From CAZKTO01 sp964555685 (GTDB lineage Bacteria; Chloroflexota; Dehalococcoidia; SHYB01): a DNA stretch of 6,098 bases. The position numbers and the translations under genes were made by a program. The DNA is taken from positions 1 through 6,098 of the forward strand of contig CAZKTO010000095.1 in the NCBI GenBank assembly GCA_964555685.1, read 5' to 3'. Shown one piece after another: positions 1 to 5,023 of the stretch. How positions within the stretch are numbered: position 1 is the stretch's first letter; each line of letters starts with the position of its first letter. The notes below the pieces were generated by a model, which saw only the letters and a list, made by a program, of their open reading frames with translations, had not been told where the DNA came from and made no database searches.

Positions 1-11
1 GGGAGAGGGAC

Positions 12-56
12 GATACCCCCTTCCTCTTTAGGGAAGGGGGCCAGGGGGTTAGGGCA
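12..56. repeat. G/C-rich palindromic intergenic repeat (REP-like), probably partial
   Basis: A 9-bp perfect inverted repeat (CCCCCTTCC at 16-24, GGAAGGGGG at 32-40) encloses a 7-base loop and is followed by the purine-rich run CCAGGGGGTTAGGG (41-54). This layout, a C-rich arm, short loop, G-rich arm and then a 'CCAGGG..TTAGGG' tail, resembles purine-rich dispersed intergenic repeats that I remember from several GC-rich genomes; only one copy is visible here. No T tract follows the hairpin on either strand, so an intrinsic terminator is unlikely. The element lies directly against the trmI -10 box. Confidence 0.45.
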
Positions 57-68
57 TTCCCCGTTCCT

Positions 69-77
69 TGCTAGAAT
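69..77 (+). promoter_or_regulatory. Extended -10 promoter for trmI
   Basis: TGCTAGAAT carries the TGn extension followed by TAGAAT (72-77), five of six matches to TATAAT. The place expected for a -35 box with a 17-base spacer (49-54) reads TTAGGG, a poor match, so recognition would rest on the extended -10. The predicted transcription start falls near base 84, only about three bases before the trmI ATG. Confidence 0.55.
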
Positions 78-86
78 AGCCTCGCC

Positions 87-959
87 ATGAGCCGTCCCTT
101 CGCCGAGGGCGACCTCGTCCTCCTCATCGATGCCCGCGACCGGCGCTACGTGCGCACCCTGGGCCGCGGCAAGGTCGTCGATACGCACCTGGGCCGTCTC
201 CCGCACGAGGAGATCATCGGCCGGGACGAGGGCTCCCGCCTGCGGACCCACATGGGCCATCGCCTCATCGCCCTGCGGCCCACCCTCGTCGACTACGTCA
301 TGCACATGCCCCGCAAGTCGAACATCATCTATCCCAAGGAGATGGGGCCCATCCTGGTCTACGGCGACATCTTCCCCGGCGCGACGGTCCTTGAGGCGGG
401 CATCGGCTCCGGCGCCCTCACCCTGGCGCTCCTGCGGGCCGTGGGGCCCGCGGGCCGCGTCATCTCCTACGAGGCGCGGGAGGACATGGCCGCCTTCGCC
501 CTGCGCAACGTCCGCGCCTACCTGCCCGGCGCCGAGAACCACGTACTGCACGTCGCCGATGTGTGCCTCGGTATCGAGGAGCGCGAGCTGGACCGCGTGG
601 TCCTGGACCTGCCGGAGCCGTGGGCGGCGCTTCCGGCCCTCGCGGAGGCGATGCGTCCCGGCGGCATTCTGCTGGCCTACGTGCCCACCGTGCTGCAGGT
701 GCACCGCCTGCACGAGGCCCTGGCGGCGGACTCGCGATTCGAGCTCGCCGAGAGCTTCGAGGTGCTGCACCGCTCCTGGCATCTGGGCCCCACCAGCGCC
801 CGGCCCTCCCACCGCATGGTGGGGCACACGGGCTTCCTGACGCGCGCGGTGCTCTGCGAACCGCGGGCCCCCAGCGAGCCGCCGGGACCTGCGGCGGAGG
901 CCCCCGAGGACGAGGCCGGCGATGCCGTGGAGGCGGGCGGTGCGCCTGACGCGGATTGA
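87..959 (+). CDS. trmI: tRNA (adenine-58-N1)-methyltransferase TrmI
   Basis: This cytosolic enzyme transfers a methyl group from S-adenosylmethionine to N1 of A58 in the T-loop of tRNAs. The 290-residue protein has the bacterial TrmI plan: a small N-terminal beta domain (about 1-75, starting FAEGDLVLL), the family stretch NIIYPKEMGP (79-88), then a Rossmann methyltransferase fold. SAM-binding motif I is VLEAGIGSGALT (101-112), E129 sits where the SAM ribose is held, and LDLPEPW (173-179) contains the expected catalytic Asp, D174. PTVLQV (200-205) and the C-terminal RMVGHTGFL (243-251) are also typical. Residues after about 258 form a Pro/Ala/Glu-rich acidic tail that is probably disordered. 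The ATG at 87 matches where family members begin. No SD precedes it, and a -10 box sits only about 10 bases upstream, suggesting a leaderless or nearly leaderless mRNA. The end overlaps the next gene. Confidence 0.95.
   Translation: MSRPFAEGDLVLLIDARDRRYVRTLGRGKVVDTHLGRLPHEEIIGRDEGSRLRTHMGHRLIALRPTLVDYVMHMPRKSNIIYPKEMGPILVYGDIFPGATVLEAGIGSGALTLALLRAVGPAGRVISYEAREDMAAFALRNVRAYLPGAENHVLHVADVCLGIEERELDRVVLDLPEPWAALPALAEAMRPGGILLAYVPTVLQVHRLHEALAADSRFELAESFEVLHRSWHLGPTSARPSHRMVGHTGFLTRAVLCEPRAPSEPPGPAAEAPEDEAGDAVEAGGAPDAD
929..933 (+). promoter_or_regulatory. SD sequence (GGAGG) for the VOC gene, inside trmI
   Basis: GGAGG lies six bases before GTG 940, ideal spacing, and supports that start over the ATG at 922. 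The ATG has only GAGG (912-915), also six bases upstream. Confidence 0.55.
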
Positions 960-1314
960 TCATGTCGGGATCGAGGTCCGGGACCTGGCTCGGGCGGAGG
1001 CCTTCTACACCGGCGTCCTGGGCCTGGCGGTGGCCGCCCGCTTCCACAACCAGGTCCTGCTCGAGGGCGCGGGCTTCAACGTCGCCCTCTTCGAGAACCC
1101 CGCCATGCGCCCCATGGGCGGCGGCGAGATCGCCGACCCCCTGGGCAAGGGCCACTGGGCCTTCCAGGTGGACGCCGCCACCCTCGATGCGGCGAAGGCC
1201 CGGTTCCAGCGGGAGGGCGTGCCCTGCAACGGTCCCGTGGACTGGGGGGACCACCGCTGCCTCTATTTCCTGGACCCGGACGGCAACCTCCTGGAAGTCC
1301 TGGCCTATCGCTGA
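940..1314 (+). CDS. VOC superfamily (glyoxalase/bleomycin-resistance fold) protein
   Basis: This is a single-domain vicinal oxygen chelate protein of 124 residues, the usual size. Two beta-alpha-beta-beta-beta modules are recognisable: LTRIDHVGIEVRDL with AEAFYTGVLGL (3-29), and GHWAFQVDAATLDAAKARF (71-89) ending in FLDPDGNLLEVL (110-121). H8, H72 and E119 occupy the usual metal-ligand positions, so it is probably a metal-dependent enzyme. The DPDGN-LLEV ending is shared by glyoxalase I, dioxygenase and fosfomycin-resistance members, and the substrate cannot be told from sequence. The GTG at 940 is chosen because GGAGG sits six bases upstream and the protein then begins where the domain begins. 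An in-frame ATG at 922 would add six residues (MPWRRA) and is the alternative. The gene overlaps the end of trmI by 20 bases (38 from the ATG), so the two are probably cotranscribed and translationally coupled. Confidence 0.88.
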   Translation: MRLTRIDHVGIEVRDLARAEAFYTGVLGLAVAARFHNQVLLEGAGFNVALFENPAMRPMGGGEIADPLGKGHWAFQVDAATLDAAKARFQREGVPCNGPVDWGDHRCLYFLDPDGNLLEVLAYR

Positions 1315-1329
1315 CGGTCCCGCCTCCGC

Positions 1330-1361
1330 AAAAGAAGACCGGCGGGTCGTCCCCGCCGGTC
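1330..1361 (-). terminator. Intrinsic terminator of the thiolase-like/DUF35 operon
   Basis: A 10-bp perfect stem (GACCGGCGGG at 1337-1346, CCCGCCGGTC at 1352-1361) has a 5-base loop. Read on the minus strand, the stem is followed directly by TTCTTTT (complement of 1330-1336), the classic hairpin plus U-rich tail. On the plus strand no T run follows, so it should act mainly on the minus-strand operon, though the hairpin may also impede the converging VOC transcript. Confidence 0.8.
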
Positions 1362-1389
1362 GTGTCGGATTCCAGTCGCTGCCCGGCGT

Positions 1390-1863
1390 CTAGCCGGAGT
1401 AGCGCCACGTGTTGGGCGCCGTCTTGGCCGTGACGCGCCACCGGGGCATCTTGTAGGGCTGCGTCGGGTGGTCCTCCCACTCGAGCTTCACCGGCAGGCC
1501 GATGGCCACGTCCTTCTCGTCATCCAGCATGAGGCCCAGCACGCGCGTCTTGGAGCCGTCGGGGTTCCCGCCGTCGGGCAGCTCGATGATGGCGGCGACG
1601 TACGGGATCGATTTGACCAGGTGGGCCATGATCGGCTGGACGACGACGATGTAGCTATAGATCTCGCCGGTCCCCTTGATCTCGGCGTAGCCCACGTTGG
1701 TGGAGCAGCAGCTCTTGCACCCCGGGAAGGCCGGCCACCACTTGTGGCCGCAGTCCTTGCACTGGGCCAGGAGGAACTTCTTCTGCTTCGTCGCCTCCCA
1801 CCAGGCGGCGGCGTCCTGGTCCGGCATGATCTGGATCTTGGTGTAGTCGACGGGTCCGGGCAT
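1390..1863 (-). CDS. Zn-ribbon/OB-fold DUF35 protein, partner of the thiolase-like protein
   Basis: This 157-residue protein has the full DUF35 plan. An N-terminal helix (about 16-31) leads into a zinc ribbon with C35-x2-C38 and C49-x2-C52, with an extra C53. An OB-fold follows, from about 57 to 150 (EIKGTGEIYSYIVV through VKLEWEDH). DUF35 proteins form complexes with thiolase-fold or HMG-CoA-synthase-like proteins, where they are thought to help hold or pass acyl-CoA substrates. Examples known to me are the DUF35 domain of ChsH2 with Ltp2, BbsA with BbsB, and PhlB with PhlC. The gene directly follows such a partner: the gap is six bases, and its SD GGAGGT (complement of 1872-1877) overlaps the upstream TAA, eight bases before the ATG. 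Translational coupling and a stoichiometric complex are therefore likely. The substrate is unknown. Confidence 0.92.
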   Translation of the reverse strand: MPGPVDYTKIQIMPDQDAAAWWEATKQKKFLLAQCKDCGHKWWPAFPGCKSCCSTNVGYAEIKGTGEIYSYIVVVQPIMAHLVKSIPYVAAIIELPDGGNPDGSKTRVLGLMLDDEKDVAIGLPVKLEWEDHPTQPYKMPRWRVTAKTAPNTWRYSG

Positions 1864-1869
1864 GATCGA

Positions 1870-3093
1870 TTACCTCCGTAGCACGCAGGAGCTGGACATG
1901 CCCTCCATGCCCCAGCCCAGGCACGCGGCGATCTTGGCGTTCTTGACCTGGCGGCAGCCCTTGGTCCGGTCGTAGGTGTGGATGCCCTCCAGCCAGCGGG
2001 GACACGAGTCGTCGGCCCGGTGCCGGAGCTGCCGGGCGTTCTCGATGACCATGCTGATGCCGTGGGTGTACCCCTCGGACAGGTGGCCGCCCGAGAGGTT
2101 GTTGGGCCGGCCGCCGGGATGGTCGATCTCCAGGTTGCCCGCGGCGACGTAGGGCCCCGCCTCGCCGCGCGGGACGAAGCCGTAGGCCTCCAGCTGGATC
2201 AGCGTGGTGAAGGTGAAGGCGTCGTACGACGAGGTGATGTCGACGTCCTCCTGCTTGATGCCGGACATGCCGAACATCCGGTTCCGGCCATAGAAGCCCG
2301 CGACCTGGTGGATGACGTCCCGGCTATAGTTCCAGGCCGGGTTGTCGGCCATGGTCCGGGCCGTCCCGCCCATGATGTAGACCAGCGGGTGCCTCAGATC
2401 GTAGGCCCGCTCGCGGGAGGTGACGATGAGAGCCGCCGCCACGTCCGTCTCGAGGCAGCAGTCCAGGAGCCGGAAGGGCTTGGAGACCCACCGCGACGAG
2501 AGGTAGTCCTCCATGGTGATGGGGCTCCGCATGATGCTCTTGGGGTTCAGGAGCGCGTGCTTCCGGTGGGCCATGGAGATGGCGCCCAGCATCTCGGGCT
2601 TCAGCCCGTAGTCCCGCATGTAGCGCATGCAGGACATGCCGAAGCGCTGGGCGGGCGTCGTAAAGCCGTTCAGCAGATCGAGGCCGGAGGAGGTGACGGG
2701 CATCGGCGGCATGGGGCCCGAGGGCGTCTGCCCTCCCATCCGCCGTCCGGACCGGCCGTTCATGGACCGGAAGATCAGCATATACTTGCAGTAGCCGCCC
2801 TCCAGCAGGCCGACGGCGTGGGCGATCAGCGCCTCGGTGCTCGATCCGCCACCCATGATGTCCACCTGGTAGTTCAAGCGCATGCCCAGCGCCGAGCCGA
2901 TGGACATGCCCGAGGTGGAGTCCATGGCGTTGTAGCTCGTGATCCCATCGATGTCCCGCGGATTGAGGCCGGCGTCGGCGCAGGCGTTCTTCGTCGCCTC
3001 CAGCGCCATGGAGAGCGTCGTCCGGTTGGACGGGCGCATGTGGGGCGTCTCGCCCACGCCCACGATACAGAACTTGTCCGTCAGCGGTCCCAT
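1870..3093 (-). CDS. Thiolase-fold protein lacking the nucleophilic Cys (SCP-x/Ltp2-like)
   Basis: This 407-residue protein belongs to the thiolase superfamily, SCP2/lipid-transfer branch. It opens with FCIVGVGETP (8-17). The segment that normally carries the acyl-accepting cysteine reads MGGGSSTEALIAH (80-92), with no Cys. The HDCF-like motif is SSYDAFTFT (288-296), and the C-terminal motif normally containing the catalytic His in GHP is SGGHLSEGYTHG (334-345). Y290 and Y342 thus stand at two active-site positions. From memory, the steroid side-chain retro-aldolase Ltp2 uses two tyrosines at about 294 and 344, so a C-C lyase acting on a beta-hydroxyacyl-CoA is more plausible than a Claisen thiolase; this is inference. 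It is the first gene of an operon with its DUF35 partner. The ATG at 3093 is chosen because GGAGG lies seven bases upstream; a longer frame to 3189 begins at the predicted transcript start. No ferredoxin- or dehydrogenase-like partner is in view. Confidence 0.88.
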   Translation of the reverse strand: MGPLTDKFCIVGVGETPHMRPSNRTTLSMALEATKNACADAGLNPRDIDGITSYNAMDSTSGMSIGSALGMRLNYQVDIMGGGSSTEALIAHAVGLLEGGYCKYMLIFRSMNGRSGRRMGGQTPSGPMPPMPVTSSGLDLLNGFTTPAQRFGMSCMRYMRDYGLKPEMLGAISMAHRKHALLNPKSIMRSPITMEDYLSSRWVSKPFRLLDCCLETDVAAALIVTSRERAYDLRHPLVYIMGGTARTMADNPAWNYSRDVIHQVAGFYGRNRMFGMSGIKQEDVDITSSYDAFTFTTLIQLEAYGFVPRGEAGPYVAAGNLEIDHPGGRPNNLSGGHLSEGYTHGISMVIENARQLRHRADDSCPRWLEGIHTYDRTKGCRQVKNAKIAACLGWGMEGMSSSCVLRR

Positions 3094-3100
3094 GCAGAGC

Positions 3101-3105
3101 CCTCC
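3101..3105 (-). promoter_or_regulatory. SD (GGAGG) fixing the thiolase-like start
   Basis: Minus-strand GGAGG, within AAGAAGGAGGG, sits seven bases before the ATG at 3093. It decides this start over an in-frame ATG at 3189, which would add 32 residues unlike the family. Confidence 0.8.
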
Positions 3106-3191
3106 TTCTTCCCTCCCGCACGCCTGCTCCAGACGCGCATCATACAGGTGGACGGCAGGGCCGGCGCCGGGGGGTGGCACAAAGCGCATAG

Positions 3192-3220
3192 AATCTAGCA
3201 GAGACGACTGAAAATCTCAA
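3192..3220 (-). promoter_or_regulatory. Sigma70-type promoter of the thiolase-like/DUF35 operon
   Basis: On the minus strand, TTGAGA (complement of 3215-3220, five of six matches to TTGACA) is separated by exactly 17 bases from TAGATT (complement of 3192-3197, four of six). A TGC immediately before the -10 gives it the extended form. Transcription would start near 3185, leaving a leader of about 90 bases before the ATG at 3093. The leader is GC-rich, contains the short palindrome CCGGCGCCGG, and shows no recognisable riboswitch. Confidence 0.65.
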
Positions 3221-3260
3221 GCAGGGGATTTGGGCCTCGCCCCGGCCTCGCCCAGCTCCG

Positions 3261-3269
3261 TGATAGAAT
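3261..3269 (+). promoter_or_regulatory. Extended -10 promoter for degV
   Basis: TGATAGAAT has the same TGnTAGAAT form as the element before trmI. No -35 match stands at the expected distance (3241-3246 reads CCCGGC). The transcript would start near 3276, about 57 bases before the degV ATG and immediately before a perfect hairpin. The thiolase-like promoter fires in the opposite direction about 70-90 bases away, so this is a divergent regulatory region. Confidence 0.5.
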
Positions 3270-3276
3270 GATGGCC

Positions 3277-3317
3277 GTGCCTCGCATGCCGAGGCACCGT
3301 GTGATTCATCCCGAATC
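3277..3317 (+). other. Two hairpins in the degV 5' leader
   Basis: GTGCCTCG (3277-3284) and CGAGGCAC (3290-3297) form a perfect 8-bp stem with a 5-base loop. GATTC (3303-3307) and GAATC (3313-3317) form a second stem of 5 bp with a 5-base loop. The first begins at the predicted +1 and could protect the 5' end of the transcript; as DNA it could instead be an operator. No T run follows either stem, so terminator action is not supported. Confidence 0.5.
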
Positions 3318-3332
3318 TCGCGAGCGCCGCCC

Positions 3333-4205
3333 ATGCCCGAAGCCGCCATCGTCACCGATAGCACCGCCTGCCTCTCTCCGGAGCTGGCGGCGCGGTTCGG
3401 CATCGAGGTCGTGCCGACGGAGGTGGAGCTGGAGGGCCGCGTCTACCGCGACGGCGTGGGCGCCCCGGAGGCCTTCTACGCCCACCTCCGGAAGGCCAAG
3501 GCGGCGCCCAAGACCTCGGCCCCCTCGCCCGGCGCCTTCCTCGAGGCCTACCGGCGGGCGGCGGCGCGAGCCAAGAGCATCCTCTGCATCACCCTGCCCC
3601 CGGAGCTCAGCTCGACCTACGTCTGCTCCAAGCAGGCGGCCATGCTGGCCGAGGAGGAGCTGCCGGGGGTCCGCATCCTCTCCGTCCCCACGCCGGCCGT
3701 CGCCTCGGGCCAGGGCCTTGTGGCCATCGAGACGGCGCGGGCCGCCGGCGAAGGGCGCGGCCTGGACGACCTGGCCCGTCTCGTGGACGCCCTGGCCGCC
3801 CAGGTCCACTTCTTCGCCGTCCTGGACACCCTGGAGTATCTGGCCCGCGGAGGGCACGTCCCCAGGGCCGTCGGCTGGCTCAGCGACCTGATGGGCCTCA
3901 AGCCGATCCTCACGGCCAGCTACGGCAGGGTCAAGCGCCTCTCCCAGGCCACCAGCAAGGAGCGCGCCGTGAGCAAGATGCTCCGGTTCATGGACGAGCG
4001 GAACCCCCAGCGCCGGCCGATCCGCGCGCTCGTGATGCACGCCGACGCCCCCGCCGAGGCGGAGCGCTTCCGCGCCCAGATCGAAGCCCGCTTCTCGTGC
4101 GAGCTCCTGCTGGTCACCCAGTTCACGTCAGTGATGGGGGCCCACTCCGGCCCCGGCGTCGTCGGCGTCGCGTTCCGGTGCGTCGAGGACGGGCGCGGGC
4201 CCTAG
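3333..4205 (+). CDS. degV: DegV family fatty-acid-binding protein
   Basis: DegV/FakB-type proteins bind a long-chain fatty acid between two domains. In Firmicutes, FakB presents the fatty acid to the kinase FakA for conversion to acyl-phosphate. The 290 residues are the usual length and show the family signatures in order: IVTDSTACLSPELA (6-19), the TSAPSP binding-site motif (61-66), LSSTY (92-96), the glycine-rich VASGQG (123-128), LDTLEYLARGG (164-174) followed by MGLKPIL (187-193), and the C-terminal GAHSGPGVVGVAF (269-281). The family consensus DS in the ILSVPTPAVASGQG stretch is replaced by PT, a modest departure. The ATG at 3333 fits the normal family start, but no SD precedes it. The downstream neighbour lipB is on the same strand 70 bases away, so the two may share a transcript. 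No FakA/DhaK-like kinase is nearby, so its enzymatic partner is not known from this window. Confidence 0.92.
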   Translation: MPEAAIVTDSTACLSPELAARFGIEVVPTEVELEGRVYRDGVGAPEAFYAHLRKAKAAPKTSAPSPGAFLEAYRRAAARAKSILCITLPPELSSTYVCSKQAAMLAEEELPGVRILSVPTPAVASGQGLVAIETARAAGEGRGLDDLARLVDALAAQVHFFAVLDTLEYLARGGHVPRAVGWLSDLMGLKPILTASYGRVKRLSQATSKERAVSKMLRFMDERNPQRRPIRALVMHADAPAEAERFRAQIEARFSCELLLVTQFTSVMGAHSGPGVVGVAFRCVEDGRGP

Positions 4206-4222
4206 GCCCCCCATCCCGTGGC

Positions 4223-4269
4223 AAGGAGGCCCCGTGGAGAAACGCCAGCCGGAGTCCCAGGGCAGGTAG
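4223..4269 (+). other. Strong SD plus 11-codon mini-ORF in frame with lipB
   Basis: AAGGAGG (4223-4229) is followed four bases later by GTG (4234), which opens 11 codons (VEKRQPESQGR) ending in TAG (4267-4269), six bases before the lipB ATG. The mini-ORF is in the same frame as lipB, so only this TAG and two codons separate them. It could be a leader peptide whose termination delivers ribosomes to lipB, or a former lipB start cut off by a stop. Its SD is far better placed than the AGGGGA (4268-4273) that directly precedes the lipB ATG. Confidence 0.4.
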
Positions 4270-4275
4270 GGGACC

Positions 4276-4977
4276 ATGGCCGAGCCCCGGCGAGTCAGGG
4301 TGCTGCGCGTGACGCCCCTGGGCCTGGCCCCCTACGGCGAGGCCCTGGCGCTCCAGCGCGAGACGCGCGAGGCGCGCCTCGCCGGCCGCGCGGGCGACAC
4401 GCTGCTCCTGGTCGAGCACCCGCCGACGGTCACCCTGGGCCGGCGTAGCGTCCCCGGCGAGATCGTGGGCGGGCGCCAGGCCCTGGCGGCCATGGGCGTC
4501 GAGCTCTTCGAGATCGAGCGCGGAGGCAAGACCACCTACCACGGCCCCGGCCAGCTCGTCGGCTACCCCATCGTCTCCGTCCGCGAGCTCGGCATCAGCG
4601 TCCCGCGGTACGTCGCGCTCCTCGAGCAGACCCTCGTCGACTACCTCGGCGGCTTGGGGCTCCAGGCCGGGCGCCGCCCCGGCTTTCCGGGCGTGTGGGT
4701 GGCGGGCCGGAAGATCGGGGCCATCGGCGTGCACCTCAAGCGCTGGGTGACGATGCACGGCTTCGCTCTGAACCTCGACCCCAACCTGCGCCACTTCGAT
4801 GCCATCGTCCCCTGCGGCATCGAGGACGCCCAGGTTACGTCCGTCGCCGCCGAGCTGGGCCGCGCGCCCCCCATGGCCGAGGCGTACCGCGGCGTCGCCG
4901 CATGCTTCCAGCGGGCCTTCGGCTACGACGGCGTGGAGTGGGCCGCGGAGGCCCCGGCGTCATCGCGCCCCCGGTGA
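4276..4977 (+). CDS. lipB: Octanoyl-ACP:protein N-octanoyltransferase LipB
   Basis: LipB moves the octanoyl group from acyl carrier protein onto a lysine of lipoyl domains (PDH, OGDH, GcvH), the first step of endogenous lipoate synthesis; LipA then inserts sulfur. The 233-residue protein has all hallmarks: LLLVEHPPTVTLGRR (43-57), the substrate pocket RGGKTTYHGPGQLVGYPI (82-99), the acyl-site lysine in GRKIGAIG (K146), MHGFALN (160-166), and the catalytic cysteine in VPCGIED (C180). The Lys-Cys pair is intact, so activity is expected. The ATG at 4276 is the conventional start, with AGGGGA placed very close upstream. A strong SD and GTG occur 42 bases earlier in the same frame but are separated by a TAG. 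No lipA is in the window. It follows degV and converges on gmk. Confidence 0.96.
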   Translation: MAEPRRVRVLRVTPLGLAPYGEALALQRETREARLAGRAGDTLLLVEHPPTVTLGRRSVPGEIVGGRQALAAMGVELFEIERGGKTTYHGPGQLVGYPIVSVRELGISVPRYVALLEQTLVDYLGGLGLQAGRRPGFPGVWVAGRKIGAIGVHLKRWVTMHGFALNLDPNLRHFDAIVPCGIEDAQVTSVAAELGRAPPMAEAYRGVAACFQRAFGYDGVEWAAEAPASSRPR

Positions 4978-4980
4978 GAC

Positions 4981-5023
4981 GCCGCCCCTCCCCGACACGT
5001 CGGGGCCAACCCCGGCGGGCGGC
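4981..5023. terminator. Nested inverted repeats between convergent lipB and gmk
   Basis: The 45-base intergene is nearly all palindromic. An outer pair GCCGCCC (4981-4987) and GGGCGGC (5017-5023) encloses CCCCGA (4990-4995) and TCGGGG (5000-5005), which form a stem with loop CACG. CGGGG (5001-5005) can instead pair with CCCCG (5010-5014). There is no T run on either side, so this is at best a non-canonical or Rho-assisted bidirectional terminator. Position between converging genes is the main support. The last base of the outer repeat is the first base of the gmk stop codon complement. Confidence 0.45.

Noticed and set aside
16..40. Intrinsic terminator at the left palindrome
   Set aside because: The stem is good, but no T run follows it on either strand.
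460..1254. 264-codon open frame on the minus strand opposite trmI and the VOC gene
   Set aside because: Pro/Arg/Ala-rich low-complexity translation spanning two well-supported plus-strand genes.
940..1314. Naming the VOC gene as methylmalonyl-CoA epimerase, glyoxalase I or fosfomycin resistance
   Set aside because: Only the general fold and three likely metal ligands are visible; nothing in the sequence or context picks a substrate.
3094..3189. Longer N-terminus (32 residues) for the thiolase-like protein starting at ATG 3189
   Set aside because: It starts at or upstream of the predicted transcript start, has no SD, and adds residues unlike the family; ATG 3093 has GGAGG seven bases upstream.
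1978..3198. 406-codon open frame on the plus strand, antisense to the thiolase-like gene
   Set aside because: Low-complexity His/Val/Gly/Arg-rich translation with no family match; long antisense frames are expected opposite GC-rich genes with few stops.
3306..4040. 244-codon open frame on the minus strand opposite degV
   Set aside because: Arg/Gly/Leu-rich shadow of degV, no recognisable domain and no SD.
4123..4794. 223-codon open frame on the minus strand opposite lipB
   Set aside because: Shadow of lipB with no domain; the lipB frame is certain from its catalytic residues.
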